Shown here: in pieces, positions 40,612 through 50,166 of the stretch | Position numbering within the stretch: position 1 is the stretch's first letter | Layout: every line of letters starts with the position of its first letter | Assembly: GCA_963976815.1 (NCBI GenBank) | Contig: CAXBLU010000002.1 | Coordinates: forward strand, 62,001 to 126,000 | Length of the DNA: 64,000 bases | Direction of reading: 5' to 3' | Source: JAHRVQ01 sp963976815 | GTDB taxonomy: Bacteria > Pseudomonadota > Gammaproteobacteria > Pseudomonadales > Azotimanducaceae | Program-made: the position numbers and the translations under genes | Notes under the pieces: generated by a model | The model's input: only the letters and a program-made list of their open reading frames with translations | Told to the model about the DNA's origin: nothing | The model's database searches: none

Positions 40612-43236
40612 ATGAAAAAAGCTAAAAAACACAGCTCGGCAACGCCCAATTTTAATTGGCTGCTGGGTGTTGCAATGGTGTCGATAACAGCTGTACCCGT
40701 AAAGGCCGATGACGATGGCGGCCTGATGGATCTGGAAGAGGTCATTGTTACCGGTATCCGCGGTAAACCCAGAACCGTTTCAGATTCTCCCGTACCAGTT
40801 GATGTGTTGAGTAGCGCGGATATAGATGCTGTTTCTCACACAGATACTAACAATATTCTTCAAACACTAGTGCCTTCCTATAATGTGAGTCGCCAACCCA
40901 TTAGTGATGGTGCAACGTTTATTAGGCCGGCAGAATTGCGCGGTATGCCAACGGACAAGACCCTTGTGCTGGTGAATTCTAAGCGACGGCATAGATCAGC
41001 ACTGGTCAGTATCGGTGGCTCTGGCACCCAGGGCCCGGATGTTGCGACCATTCCCGCTTCTGCCTTGAAGAGCGTGGAAGTATTACGGGACGGCGCTGCT
41101 GCCCAATATGGATCAGACGCAATTGCCGGCGTGATTAACTTTATTCTCAAAGATAATAGGGATGGTGGAAGTATTTCCTATAGTACCGGCGAGCATTTTG
41201 AGGGTGATGGATTTCAAAGTACTGTCACCGGTAACATCGGCTTGCCCCTTGGTAATAGTGGTTTCTTAAGTCTATCGGGCGAGTACTCTGATTCAGAGTT
41301 CACTTCTCGGTCAGAGCAATATTGCGAATCATGGTTTTGTCTCGACACGAGCAATCCTGTCTATGATCCAACGGCTTCGTACAATACTTTTCTAAGCGAT
41401 CCTGCTTTTGTGGCCGGAGTTGGAGACGCGTCCCTTGAAAGTGACGTGGTGAACCCCTGGGGGGCACCTAACACCGAAGCGGCTCGAATGTTCTTTAATG
41501 CGGGTTACGAACTTAGTGCAACGAGTTCCCTGTATGCCTTTGGTAACTACTCGACGAGCACAGCAGACGGTGGATTTTTCTATCGGTACCCTGGCAACGG
41601 GACAATTGAAGATCTTCGCCTGGCGGATGGATCAGTCTATTCTCCGCTGTCGATATTTCCAGGTGGTTTCACACCGCGCTTTGAAGGTGAGGTAATTGAC
41701 TACTCCATCGTTGCTGGCGTGAAAGGAGAGTTTTCCGATGCATTGAGTTATGACCTGAGTGCCAGGTACGGTTCTGACAAAGTAGAGTACACGTTGATGA
41801 ATACGATCAACCCGTCTTTGGGTCCGCTCACGCCGACCGAGTTCAGGCCCGGTGATCTGGAAAATGAGGAGACACAAATTCAATTGGACTTTGCCTATGA
41901 ATTTGATGCTGGCCTGGCATCAAGCGTCGTGTTTGCATTTGGCTTGACGTATATGGATGAGTCCTATGAAGTGTCCGAGGGAGACCTTGCTTCTTATCAG
42001 GCGGGTTCCTTTGCCCTGCCAGATCCATTTGGATTTTGTAGCGCTGGCTTGCCTACCGCTGCAGGCACCGCTGTGATTGGCGCCGGATCGAATCTAGACT
42101 GCTCCGATCCTGATGATCCAGCGTTCACAGTAGTCGGCGTTGGTTCGAATGGGTTCCCCGGTAATTCTCCTGCATTCTCAGAGGTCTACGATAGGGACTC
42201 CTATGCAGTTTATGCCGATATAAGTGCTGATGTGAGTGAGGAGCTGTTCCTCCAGGCTGCAATTCGCTACGAAGACTATTCAGACTTCGACTCAGAAGTT
42301 GTCGGTAAAGTAGCTATGCACTACGAGATTAATGAAGTGTTTGGTTTGCGAGCATCCGTTGGTACTGGCTTCCGGGCGCCGACTCCTGGTCAACAGGGCA
42401 CCACAAATGTATCAACTCGATTGCCTAACGGATTGCCGGTGGCGACAGGGTTGTTCCCCGCCCTCTCGACGGTCTCTCAAGCGCTTGGCGCAACAGCCTT
42501 GAAACCAGAAACGTCGACAAACTATACGTTCGGGATTACCGGTGAGTTTGAAAAGTTAAGTATGACGCTGGACTTCTACCGTATTGACGTAGCAGATCGA
42601 TTTTATGCCATCTCAACTCTGGACGTTTCCACGGACCCAACTTCTGGAAGTGATTATTTGAATTACCTTGCGCTTCAGGGAGCTGGGGTCGTAGGCGCTG
42701 AATCTATTGGTGGCGTATTTTATTTTACCAATGCGTTTGATACAAAAACACAAGGGATGGATCTTGTTGCAACCTATCCACTTGAATGGAGTGATGGTTC
42801 GATCACAAGCTTGACAGCTTCAATCAACTACAACAGTACAGAGTTTGATTCTGATCCGAGTGCGTTCCTAAACGCTGAAGATCAGTTTGACTTTGAGAAC
42901 GATAGACCTGAGTGGCGGAGTGTTTTTACAGCGAGTCATACATTTGACAAGTTTTCTGTACTTGGCCGGGTGAACTACTACGGCGATTATGAAAACTCTA
43001 ACAACAGTGCAGCTCTAGTTGTTCAAGAATTTGATGCCACGACCTTTGTTGATCTGGAAGGAGCTTATCAATTTAACGAAATGTTACGCCTGACCGTCGG
43101 CGGTCGAAACATTTTTGACGAGTATCCTGAGAAAGATGAGATCAGTGACTTTTGTTGCGGTCGATTGTATTCGTCAGCAAGCGTCGTGGGCTGGCAGGGT
43201 GGATACTACTATTTGAAGTTAGACGCTAATTTCTAG
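40612..43236 (+). CDS. TonB-dependent outer membrane receptor
   Basis: An 874-residue receptor: signal peptide (to about residue 35), TonB box L-E-E-V-I-V-T-G, a plug domain (about 55-175, with V-E-V-L-R-D-G-A-A-A-Q-Y-G-S-D-A-I-A-G-V-I-N) and a 22-strand barrel ending K-L-D-A-N-F with C-terminal Phe, the BAM signal. The G-S-D-A-I-A-G-V-I-N plug motif is typical. No siderophore or B12 synthesis genes lie nearby. Related large receptors in marine gammaproteobacteria often take up glycans or lipids, so the ligand is open. Confidence 0.93.
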   Translation: MKKAKKHSSATPNFNWLLGVAMVSITAVPVKADDDGGLMDLEEVIVTGIRGKPRTVSDSPVPVDVLSSADIDAVSHTDTNNILQTLVPSYNVSRQPISDGATFIRPAELRGMPTDKTLVLVNSKRRHRSALVSIGGSGTQGPDVATIPASALKSVEVLRDGAAAQYGSDAIAGVINFILKDNRDGGSISYSTGEHFEGDGFQSTVTGNIGLPLGNSGFLSLSGEYSDSEFTSRSEQYCESWFCLDTSNPVYDPTASYNTFLSDPAFVAGVGDASLESDVVNPWGAPNTEAARMFFNAGYELSATSSLYAFGNYSTSTADGGFFYRYPGNGTIEDLRLADGSVYSPLSIFPGGFTPRFEGEVIDYSIVAGVKGEFSDALSYDLSARYGSDKVEYTLMNTINPSLGPLTPTEFRPGDLENEETQIQLDFAYEFDAGLASSVVFAFGLTYMDESYEVSEGDLASYQAGSFALPDPFGFCSAGLPTAAGTAVIGAGSNLDCSDPDDPAFTVVGVGSNGFPGNSPAFSEVYDRDSYAVYADISADVSEELFLQAAIRYEDYSDFDSEVVGKVAMHYEINEVFGLRASVGTGFRAPTPGQQGTTNVSTRLPNGLPVATGLFPALSTVSQALGATALKPETSTNYTFGITGEFEKLSMTLDFYRIDVADRFYAISTLDVSTDPTSGSDYLNYLALQGAGVVGAESIGGVFYFTNAFDTKTQGMDLVATYPLEWSDGSITSLTASINYNSTEFDSDPSAFLNAEDQFDFENDRPEWRSVFTASHTFDKFSVLGRVNYYGDYENSNNSAALVVQEFDATTFVDLEGAYQFNEMLRLTVGGRNIFDEYPEKDEISDFCCGRLYSSASVVGWQGGYYYLKLDANF

Positions 43237-43260
43237 CAAGCCAGCTTTCTAGCAAGCCAG
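43231..43260. repeat. Tandem 16-bp duplication holding the stops of two convergent genes
   Basis: TTCTAGCAAGCCAG occurs at 43231-43244 and again at 43247-43260. The TonB-receptor stop (TAG at 43234-43236) lies in the first copy, and the stop of the convergent glycosyltransferase (CTA at 43249-43251) lies in the second. The convergent genes thus end in two copies of the same sequence. Confidence 0.9.
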
Positions 43261-44334
43261 TGTTAGCTGAGTTGATAACGGCACTTCGGTGCCGTTTCTT
43301 TTTTCGCGATATACCTGCACTGATTTCCAAAGCCTTGCGCTTAATGCCTCGATTGATTCCGTTTGACCATTGATCAGCCACTCACCAATATGTTGATGCA
43401 CGTCCGGATACGTAATGGTAATGCCAGTGCCGTGTTCTAACCAGTCTCGGCAGACTTCCGTTTCTAATTGTTCTACCACTCTTGCGTAGCCGAGTAGATC
43501 CAGGGCTTTGGCATTGCTAATTTGCTCCATTTGTTTAGCTACAGGTTTTGTCAAAACCTTGATTCCAAGGCTCAAACATTCACTTATCAGCTCGAAGCCG
43601 GTATTTGCAATGACGGCGTTTGCACTGTGCAAATCACACTTAAACCCGTCTCGGCTAAGCGCGCGGGTTTTAATGTGGCCCATATCTCGATTCTGTAGTT
43701 CCGGGCTGTAGACAAAAAACTCCCAATGGGTCAGCGGCGCTAGAGCTCGCAGGACCATATCTTGATCCTCGAACGGGAGATAGACCACCACCTTGTGATC
43801 CATGTGTAGTACTTCGTTTTTAGTTGAAACGTCACAGATCGGAGGGAGGATAGGCTGTCCAAAGTGATGCCAATGTAAACCCAATCCAAGGTCTGCAGGT
43901 GCGAAGTGTTTGAGCAGAGCCCGATTAAGAAAGTTGTCACCCGCCAGGGGTATCTGATGATTGAAGGCATATTGATGTCCAATGCCTATGGTATTTCGGC
44001 CCCTTAACTTTGCCGCCCATGAGAGTACGGGTTCATAGTCCGTTATAAGGCAGTCGAAGGGATTTAAGTCCAACTGTAAAACGTCTTTGCCAAGGGTGCA
44101 GAGGTTGTTTTGAACAACGGTTTTAGCGTAGCTGATTGAACCCTGGTTTGAAGCAAAGGTTAAGCCACGGCGAAATATCCGACTGCCTTCCACCTCAAAA
44201 AGATTGTTGGCCTCGCGGCCCGATAATAGCCAGGTGACTTCCACATCTGGATGCTTTGCGAGTATTCTGGAGATCGCATTGGCCCGGGAAATGTGACCAT
44301 TCCCGGTGCCTTGAACGCCATACAAAATTTTCAT
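43249..44334 (-). CDS. Glycosyltransferase family protein (MJ1255/TIGR00661-like)
   Basis: A 361-residue GT-B type protein: Y-G-V-Q-G-T-G-N-G-H-I-S-R-A at the N-terminus is the TIGR00661/MJ1255 signature of UDP-sugar-dependent transferases, followed by D-C-L-I-T-D-Y-E-P and a C-terminal nucleotide-binding region (A-N-T-G-F-E-L-I-S-E-C-L-S-L-G). It overlaps the PAP2 gene by 4 bp, which suggests joint lipid-linked glycosylation: a PAP2-type phosphatase recycles polyprenyl-diphosphate or a similar lipid. Confidence 0.88.
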   Translation of the reverse strand: MKILYGVQGTGNGHISRANAISRILAKHPDVEVTWLLSGREANNLFEVEGSRIFRRGLTFASNQGSISYAKTVVQNNLCTLGKDVLQLDLNPFDCLITDYEPVLSWAAKLRGRNTIGIGHQYAFNHQIPLAGDNFLNRALLKHFAPADLGLGLHWHHFGQPILPPICDVSTKNEVLHMDHKVVVYLPFEDQDMVLRALAPLTHWEFFVYSPELQNRDMGHIKTRALSRDGFKCDLHSANAVIANTGFELISECLSLGIKVLTKPVAKQMEQISNAKALDLLGYARVVEQLETEVCRDWLEHGTGITITYPDVHQHIGEWLINGQTESIEALSARLWKSVQVYREKRNGTEVPLSTQLTLAC

Positions 44335-44873
44335 AGTTGGAGTACGTAGTTATGGGAAAAACCGGCCGCTGTGGTGCCAAGTAGTGCACCGATCAGTGTG
44401 TCGGTTGGAAAGTGGACGCCGAGAATGATGCGGCTAGCGGCGACAGCAATGGCCCAAATATAGCCGAATGCGAATAGTGGACTCACGATTAAGGTCAATG
44501 CCGTGACAATCAGAAATGCCGCGGAGGTGTGCCCTGACGGAAAACTGAATTCATCCGATGCAATCACCAGACTGCGAAAATCCGGCAGAATGTTCGCCGG
44601 ACGTCTTCTTCTAAAGCTGTTCTTTGCGATCAGGTAGATGATTCTTTCCAAACACAGGCCTAGGAATAATGTACTGGTAAGCACCTGGGTGTGCTGATAG
44701 CCAAAACAGAAGAAAAACGCCGGTACTATAGGATAAAGCCAGCCATCCGCGGATTTGGAAACCCACAGAGCGGATTGGACAATTGGTTTGCAACGGTGGG
44801 TACGTAGCAGTCGATGGAAAGCCGAGACATCCCAACGGTGTATAAAGGTCAAAATTTCAGTGCTGGCTAGCAT
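44331..44873 (-). CDS. PAP2-superfamily membrane phosphatase
   Basis: Five to six hydrophobic helices and all three PAP2 active-site motifs: K-N-S-F-R-R-R-R-P, P-S-G-H-T, and S-R-I-I-L-G-V-H-F-P-T-D. The family dephosphorylates lipid phosphates and includes undecaprenyl-diphosphate phosphatases. I chose ATG at 44873; a GTG at 44891 is also open. The 4-bp ATGA overlap with the following glycosyltransferase indicates coupling. Confidence 0.9.
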   Translation of the reverse strand: MLASTEILTFIHRWDVSAFHRLLRTHRCKPIVQSALWVSKSADGWLYPIVPAFFFCFGYQHTQVLTSTLFLGLCLERIIYLIAKNSFRRRRPANILPDFRSLVIASDEFSFPSGHTSAAFLIVTALTLIVSPLFAFGYIWAIAVAASRIILGVHFPTDTLIGALLGTTAAGFSHNYVLQL

Positions 44874-45004
44874 GAGCGGCACTTTAGGCACGGTCGGTTA
44901 AGTCGTGATTAAGAGTGTGTATAGAAACGCGACGTAGAATGAGGAATTGAATAAGTTGAATAGAATAGTTGTAATGATTTCCAGGCTAAGGGGAGGCAAG
45001 CGGC

Positions 45005-45238
45005 ATGCTGGAAATGAGGCCGGGCTGTGAGCATTGTGATTGTGATCTACCTGCCAACGCAGGGAATGCTTATATTTGTAGCTTTGAATGTACGTTTTGT
45101 CAGGTGTGTACAGAAAAACTATCCCATGTCTGCCCAAATTGTGGCGGCGAGCTGACGCATCGTCCCAGTCGATCTGACCGATTGTTAAGTGAGTATCCAG
45201 CCAGCACCAGGCGTATTTATAAGCCAACAAATGTCTGA
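45005..45238 (+). CDS. DUF1272 zinc-binding protein
   Basis: A 77-residue protein with the DUF1272 cysteine array: M-R-P-G-C-E-H-C-D-C-D-L-P, Y-I-C-S-F-E-C-T-F-C-Q-V-C and H-V-C-P-N-C-G-G-E-L. The cysteines and His presumably bind zinc as a treble-clef-like unit. The function is unknown. It overlaps the GNAT start by 8 bp and is therefore coupled to it. Confidence 0.9.
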   Translation: MLEMRPGCEHCDCDLPANAGNAYICSFECTFCQVCTEKLSHVCPNCGGELTHRPSRSDRLLSEYPASTRRIYKPTNV

Positions 45239-46211
45239 TCCCATCATTAGGCAACTCATCCCCGGGGATGCAAATGCTATCGTGGGTTTGTTCAACAGGG
45301 TGTATGGGGATAGTTACGCTAACGAACTATTTTACGATGCGCCTGGTATTTCAAGTTTGATGCATGCGGGCCAGTTGTTCTGTGTTGGCGCCATTGATCG
45401 TGATCAGCTGATAGCACATATGGCCATGAACAGAACCGGAGAGCTTTCGACACCTGAACTCGGCAATACCGTTGTTGATCCTGACTTCAGGGGCGGAGGG
45501 CTTGCCTGGAAAGTTGGTGCGGTGTTGACGGAATTGTGCCGCTCCCGTGGGCACGGCGGTTATTTGCACTTCCCCACAACTGACCATCACATCATGCAAC
45601 GGCAAAGCGTCAAACAGGGTTTTGAAACGGGGTTAATGCTGGGCTATATCCCGCTGGAAACCCATGGTCAGGTGGGTGAAAAAAACAAAACACGGCGCAG
45701 TGCGGCGACAATTGTCTATGAGCCGATTTCAAAAGCACCCCAGCGGGGCCAAAGGGTTTTTGTGCCAGGGTGTTATCAGGCGCTACTCCATGACATTGTC
45801 GGGGTTTCAGGGATGCCTCGAATAGTTGAGCGCTGTTCCGCCGTGAACGCCGGTGAGAATAGCGTTGCCGATCTTAAGATCATGCAGCGACGAGGGCTTT
45901 TAAGGCTGACTTTTCAGCGCGTAGCACAGAATGCGGTCGAGCTGATTCGACAACTGGTTACAGCGCAATTACCCGGCGATCTAGATGTGCCTTGTCGGCA
46001 AATTGATTTGCGAATGGATGACCCGGGAATTGAGTTTGCAACTCGCGAAGCACAAAAGCAGGGATTTGTTTTTTCAGGTTGGTTGCCGGGGTTTCTCGGT
46101 GTGGATGTGTTGCGGCTACAAAGTGTGGCTCGATCCCAGACTGAACTCGCGCCATCCCTGGAAAATGCCACGGCTAAGAAGATCCTTGCCGCCATTATTT
46201 CTGAGTTGTAA
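45231..46211 (+). CDS. GNAT family N-acetyltransferase
   Basis: The start is the ATG at 45231, inside the DUF1272 end, because the N-terminus then reads I-R-Q-L-I-P-G-D-A-N-A-I-V-G-L-F as normal GNATs do; an earlier frame from 45189 overlaps DUF1272 coding sequence. The acetyl-CoA motif is weak (L-G-N-T-V-V-D-P-D-F-R-G-G-G-L-A-W-K). A C-terminal extension (residues 180-326) is absent in simple GNATs and may be a second, degenerate acyltransferase-like half. The acceptor is unknown. Confidence 0.82.
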   Translation: MSDPIIRQLIPGDANAIVGLFNRVYGDSYANELFYDAPGISSLMHAGQLFCVGAIDRDQLIAHMAMNRTGELSTPELGNTVVDPDFRGGGLAWKVGAVLTELCRSRGHGGYLHFPTTDHHIMQRQSVKQGFETGLMLGYIPLETHGQVGEKNKTRRSAATIVYEPISKAPQRGQRVFVPGCYQALLHDIVGVSGMPRIVERCSAVNAGENSVADLKIMQRRGLLRLTFQRVAQNAVELIRQLVTAQLPGDLDVPCRQIDLRMDDPGIEFATREAQKQGFVFSGWLPGFLGVDVLRLQSVARSQTELAPSLENATAKKILAAIISEL

Positions 46212-46239
46212 CACGCTGTTTGGATGGTTCTCAGGTTTG

Positions 46240-46710
46240 TTAAGTTTCTAAAGCTCGGCGCAAGTGCGGTGTGATGGATAACTGAATCTTAACCGTCGAA
46301 AAAATCACATCGGTGGTGGTTGCCCCCCACTCAGTAAACTTGTCCACAAGAGAACGAAGGTGAGGCATATCCCGGGCGATAACGCGCATCATAAGTAAAT
46401 CACTACCGGTGAGGACGTGACACTCTGCGACTTCTGGGATTTGATCGACGGTTTGAACAATCAGTCGATGCTGGGACGAGTCCGCCTGTAATCGCACAAA
46501 AGCGCCTATTCCGACCCCTAATTTTTCTTCATCAATAGTGGCATTAAAGCTTTTAATCACACCCTCATCCTGAAGTCGACGAATGTGCTCAGTAATGCTG
46601 CTGCGAGAACGGTTTAAGCGTTGGCTCAGATCTGAAACCGTTATCCGAGCGTTTGACTGTAGTGCCTGGAGAATTTGCCAGTCGAGGCCATTAAGGCTAG
46701 GTTTTGTCAT
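46240..46710 (-). CDS. Lrp/AsnC family transcriptional regulator
   Basis: A 156-residue protein with an N-terminal HTH (L-D-W-Q-I-L-Q-A-L-Q-S-N-A-R-I-T-V-S-D-L-S) and a RAM domain (V-A-E-C-H-V-L-T-G-S-D-L-L-M-M-R-V). Ligand and targets are unknown. It is divergent from the secreted-protein gene at 46862 and convergent with the GNAT gene. Confidence 0.93.
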   Translation of the reverse strand: MTKPSLNGLDWQILQALQSNARITVSDLSQRLNRSRSSITEHIRRLQDEGVIKSFNATIDEEKLGVGIGAFVRLQADSSQHRLIVQTVDQIPEVAECHVLTGSDLLMMRVIARDMPHLRSLVDKFTEWGATTTDVIFSTVKIQLSITPHLRRALET

Positions 46711-46861
46711 AGTGATGATATTTTAGAAAATATTCATACATATTGCCGAAATATGAGCGAAATATCCTCCATATTGTCGTAGAGGTTGACGCTGGGATTG
46801 CCGATAGTAGGACCTGTTTTACGGATTGATGAATTCTTGATGAGCCTGCAGGGAAACGGAT

Positions 46862-47380
46862 ATGAGGAAGCTTCTGATTGGTCAGGTGTGTTTGATGCTA
46901 GCTGGAGTGGGGCAAGTGGAGACGGGACAAGCCGATGAGACCGGGCAAACTTCGGTGACCCATGACAGTCCCTGTCAGTCAGCCCAGCACCGCGGTTTTG
47001 ATTTTTGGTTAGGCGAGTGGCGGGTCTCGTCCCCCGGTCGGGAAGGGTGGCTGGCCAGAAGTTCCATCACGCTGGGTAACGATGGATGTTCCGTCCATGA
47101 AGCCTATACAGCCCCCGGGGGTTATCAGGGAACTAGTGTTAACTTGTTTGATTCTGCCCGACAGCTCTGGCACCAAACCTGGATCGATAATCAGGGTCGC
47201 CCGCTATACCTTGAGGGTGGCATTAAAGGCAGGTCCATGGTGTTAACCGACGGCCGGAACCAGATTACCTGGACGCCCCTGGAGGACGGCCGCATACGCC
47301 AGCACTGGGAGATTACTCAAGACGCAGGAAAGACCTTTAAGTCGGCCTTTGATGGCTACTACGAGCGCCTCGCTGAGTAA
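46862..47380 (+). CDS. Secreted protein with DUF1579-like core
   Basis: A 172-residue protein with a plausible signal peptide (M-R-K-L-L-I-G-Q-V-C-L-M-L-A-G, cleavage near residue 25). The mature part begins F-D-F-W-L-G-E-W-R-V, which is the common 'FdfwvG.W.v' start of DUF1579-like lipocalin-fold proteins. It continues with strands G-R-S-M-V-L-T-D-G-R and D-G-R-I-R-Q-H-W-E and ends F-D-G-Y-Y-E-R. Ligand or enzymatic role unknown. Confidence 0.75.
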   Translation: MRKLLIGQVCLMLAGVGQVETGQADETGQTSVTHDSPCQSAQHRGFDFWLGEWRVSSPGREGWLARSSITLGNDGCSVHEAYTAPGGYQGTSVNLFDSARQLWHQTWIDNQGRPLYLEGGIKGRSMVLTDGRNQITWTPLEDGRIRQHWEITQDAGKTFKSAFDGYYERLAE

Positions 47381-47540
47381 GTTTCCTGATTATTTAGTTC
47401 AGGCTTCGCAGAATTTCAGATCTTGAGATTTGGATCGTTGCATCGACAGTTTCGGTCGTGTGATATTGGCATCTTTGTCTGATGTTGCTTTGCCTCGATG
47501 GCCAGGCTGGATCAGGTTTGAACGATATTCAGGGAACATT

Positions 47541-48044
47541 ATGACCAATAGCACAGACAGCAGTACGCCGATCAGCAAAAATAAGGTGGTGACCTTCGAT
47601 TATGTCTTGTCCGACGATTCCGGTAAGGAGTTGGAGCGAAGCGAATCACCGATGGTGTATTTACACGGGGCTAATAATCTTTTGAGAGGACTGGAAGAAG
47701 CACTCACCGGTCATGTAGAAGGGGATGATGTGAGTGTTACCTTACCTCCCGAGCGAGCCTATGGACTACGCAGGGACGACGCGATGCAACGAGTACCCAT
47801 CAAACATTTGCTCACAAAAGCGAAAAAATATCTGCCTGGCCAGATTGTGTCAGTGAATACCAAGGACGGCAGAAAAGAAGCTCTAGTGGTTAAGGTTGGG
47901 CGATTTAATGTGGACCTCGATATGAATCATCCCTTTTCCGGCAAAACTCTGACCTTCGATGTCACGATAAACGAGGTTCGAGATCCGACGCCGGAAGAAG
48001 TCAGCCATGGGCATGCCCATGGCCCGGGTGGACATCACCACTAG
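47541..48044 (+). CDS. slyD: FKBP-type peptidyl-prolyl isomerase SlyD
   Basis: The ATG at 47541 has an AGGGA site; the frame extends upstream to 47430 but with no ribosome site and no homology. The protein has the SlyD split FKBP domain (V-T-F-D-Y-V-L-S-D-D-S-G-K-E-L, P-M-V-Y-L-H-G, then the chaperone insert with P-P-E-R-A-Y-G) and a short histidine-rich metal-binding tail (H-G-H-A-H-G-P-G-G-H-H-H). The stop overlaps the convergent amidohydrolase stop through a palindromic CTAG. Confidence 0.88.
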   Translation: MTNSTDSSTPISKNKVVTFDYVLSDDSGKELERSESPMVYLHGANNLLRGLEEALTGHVEGDDVSVTLPPERAYGLRRDDAMQRVPIKHLLTKAKKYLPGQIVSVNTKDGRKEALVVKVGRFNVDLDMNHPFSGKTLTFDVTINEVRDPTPEEVSHGHAHGPGGHHH

Positions 48045-49822
48045 CTGCGGACAAGCCTGCCTGGGCGGGCGCCGGTATCCTGATCAAAGCGTCGGGTGAT
48101 TACGCCGTTAATGATGGTGGCGTCGTAACCACTAGCGCCCTGCATCAATCGGGTGCCTCCGGCAGGAAGATCATCAAGCAGATCCAACTTCGTGAGTTTT
48201 AGTGCTTCAAAATTGATGATATTTATATCGGCACGTTTCCCGGCCTGTAAAACACCACGATCATTAAAGCCAAATAGCTGGGCATTTTTTTGCGTTGCTC
48301 GATGGATCAGGTAAGGCAGTGGGATAGTCTCACCGCGGCTTCTGTCTCGCCCCCAATAGGTTAGTTGGTAGGTGGGGTTGACCGCGTCAAATATCAAAGA
48401 AACGTGAGCCCCTGCGTCGGAAAGCCCGGTGACGGTGGCATCATCTAGTTGCATCTCCCGTACCGCATCCAGATTGTATTCTGAATAGTTGGTGAAAAAG
48501 AGAATGGCCATGGGGAGGTCTAGCTCAGGCTGGATTAGATGATCAAACAGCAGTGCTTCGGCGGACTGATTGCTGGCCCTGGCCTTTGCGGCAAAACTTT
48601 CCTGGTTAGTGGGTTCGTATGTACTGGTGCTCGTAAGCTCAAACAATTGCTCAAAATCCGACTGAATGTGAGCAATACCGAACTCCATCGAGCCCATGGG
48701 AACACCCTCAATATTGTTAGTTTCCGAGAGAATTTGTGCCTTGGTGCCGGGGTCCGATAATGCGAGTTTTCGTTCCGCTAGTGGCAAGTGCTTCAAAGCC
48801 AGATAAGTTGGTCTGAGCATCCAGGGATGGTAGGTGGCGAGACTAAAAACCAAACCTGTAGGTCGGCTGCCGACCTGGGGGAATACCTGCGCACCCTGTT
48901 GATTCGCTTGCTTTACCTGATTGATGACTTCCCGCCACTTTCCCGCCCAGGCATCTACCTGAAACAGAGTGAAGGTAGCCGGGCGACCGCTGCTCTGACT
49001 TACTCGAGCGATTAGATCAACTTCTGCCTCTAGTGCAGAGTGCTCTTCCATTTCCGGGCGGCCTGGACCCAGGGTGCTGGCCGGAATGATTTGGAACACA
49101 CCTTTGTTTGCTCGTTTCAGAGCTTGAGCAATGATCATCACTTCTGCGTCATTGGCGAACGTGCCTGGTACTGGCTCTCCCTGAATGGATCTATGGCCGA
49201 GTATCCGCGAGGTCGAAAACCCCACAGCGCCCGCACTGAGCGCTTCCTCAACAATTTGGGCCATTGCCTCCAGGTCTCCTTCGGTGGCGGCCTGATTGGT
49301 TCGCCCCCGTTCTCCCATCACATAGTTGCGAACGGCGCCATGGGCAACCAGTGAGCTGATATCTAGTGCGTACTCACGGGTTGCCAAATAGTCCAGATAT
49401 TCAGGATAGGTTTGCCAGGCACCCCAGGGCATGCCTTCATGCAGTGCGCTGCCGGGAATATCTTCAACACCTTCCATCAGATCGATCAAATCTTGAACAC
49501 CATCCGCATGCACTCCATTAGCATGGACAGGTGCAAACCCTACGCCGCAGTTGCCCATGACGATGGTGCCAACCCCGTGGCTGGCGGAAGGGTTCATTTC
49601 AGAATCCCAGGTAACCTGGCCGTCGTAGTGAGTGTGGATGTCGACCCAGGCAGGAGTAACGATGCGGCCTGCAGCATCAATCACCTCCTTTGCCTCGGCA
49701 GCAATATTTGTACTGACTGAAACAATTTGGCCGTTTGTTACCGCAATATCACCCACATATGGTGTCTCGCCGGTGCCGTCATAAATTGTGCCGTTACGAA
49801 TCAGTAAGTCATACATGGACAT
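48041..49822 (-). CDS. N-acyl-D-amino-acid deacylase/amidohydrolase family protein
   Basis: A 593-residue amidohydrolase. The N-terminal small domain begins L-I-R-N-G-T-I-Y-D-G-T-G, the metal-binding H-x-H occurs in D-I-H-T-H-Y-D-G-Q, and G-N-C-G-V-G-F-A-P is typical of D-aminoacylases. A conserved S-D-A-G-A-H near residue 465 places the catalytic Asp. It resembles the broad N-acyl-D-amino acid deacylase branch of the superfamily. ATG at 49822 has a GGAGA site. It starts divergently from the Slam-like gene, 344 bp away. Confidence 0.87.
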   Translation of the reverse strand: MSMYDLLIRNGTIYDGTGETPYVGDIAVTNGQIVSVSTNIAAEAKEVIDAAGRIVTPAWVDIHTHYDGQVTWDSEMNPSASHGVGTIVMGNCGVGFAPVHANGVHADGVQDLIDLMEGVEDIPGSALHEGMPWGAWQTYPEYLDYLATREYALDISSLVAHGAVRNYVMGERGRTNQAATEGDLEAMAQIVEEALSAGAVGFSTSRILGHRSIQGEPVPGTFANDAEVMIIAQALKRANKGVFQIIPASTLGPGRPEMEEHSALEAEVDLIARVSQSSGRPATFTLFQVDAWAGKWREVINQVKQANQQGAQVFPQVGSRPTGLVFSLATYHPWMLRPTYLALKHLPLAERKLALSDPGTKAQILSETNNIEGVPMGSMEFGIAHIQSDFEQLFELTSTSTYEPTNQESFAAKARASNQSAEALLFDHLIQPELDLPMAILFFTNYSEYNLDAVREMQLDDATVTGLSDAGAHVSLIFDAVNPTYQLTYWGRDRSRGETIPLPYLIHRATQKNAQLFGFNDRGVLQAGKRADINIINFEALKLTKLDLLDDLPAGGTRLMQGASGYDATIINGVITRRFDQDTGARPGRLVRS

Positions 49823-50166
49823 TTGTCTCCAGTGTGCGTTTGTCTCGAATGTAGCACTTTGGCTATCAACTAAACTACTTCGGAATAAGTGCTTTGCCTG
49901 AGAGGGCTGTGATCGCCTCAATTTGATCTTGAAGCCTATGACATCTGGTCAGATTGACTGCTGATCCGCTTGAGGGCCTTCTGGCTAATTCGCTATTATG
50001 TCACTCGCAGTCTGCAACAGCCTGAGATGATGTTTGTTGTCGGTGCACTTACAAAATAAATAAGAACATGTTATTCAATTGTGTTGCGGTGTCGTATGGA
50101 ACTCGTCATTGTGATTCAGCACTTATCCGACAGAAATTGTTCGATTAAAAATACAGAGAAGCCATC
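49823..50166. other. 344-bp intergenic region between the amidohydrolase and Slam-like genes
   Basis: I see no coding sequence. It should hold divergent promoters. A short near-palindrome (AATAAGAACATGTTATT around 50057-50073) is the only symmetry seen, and it is weak. Confidence 0.4.
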
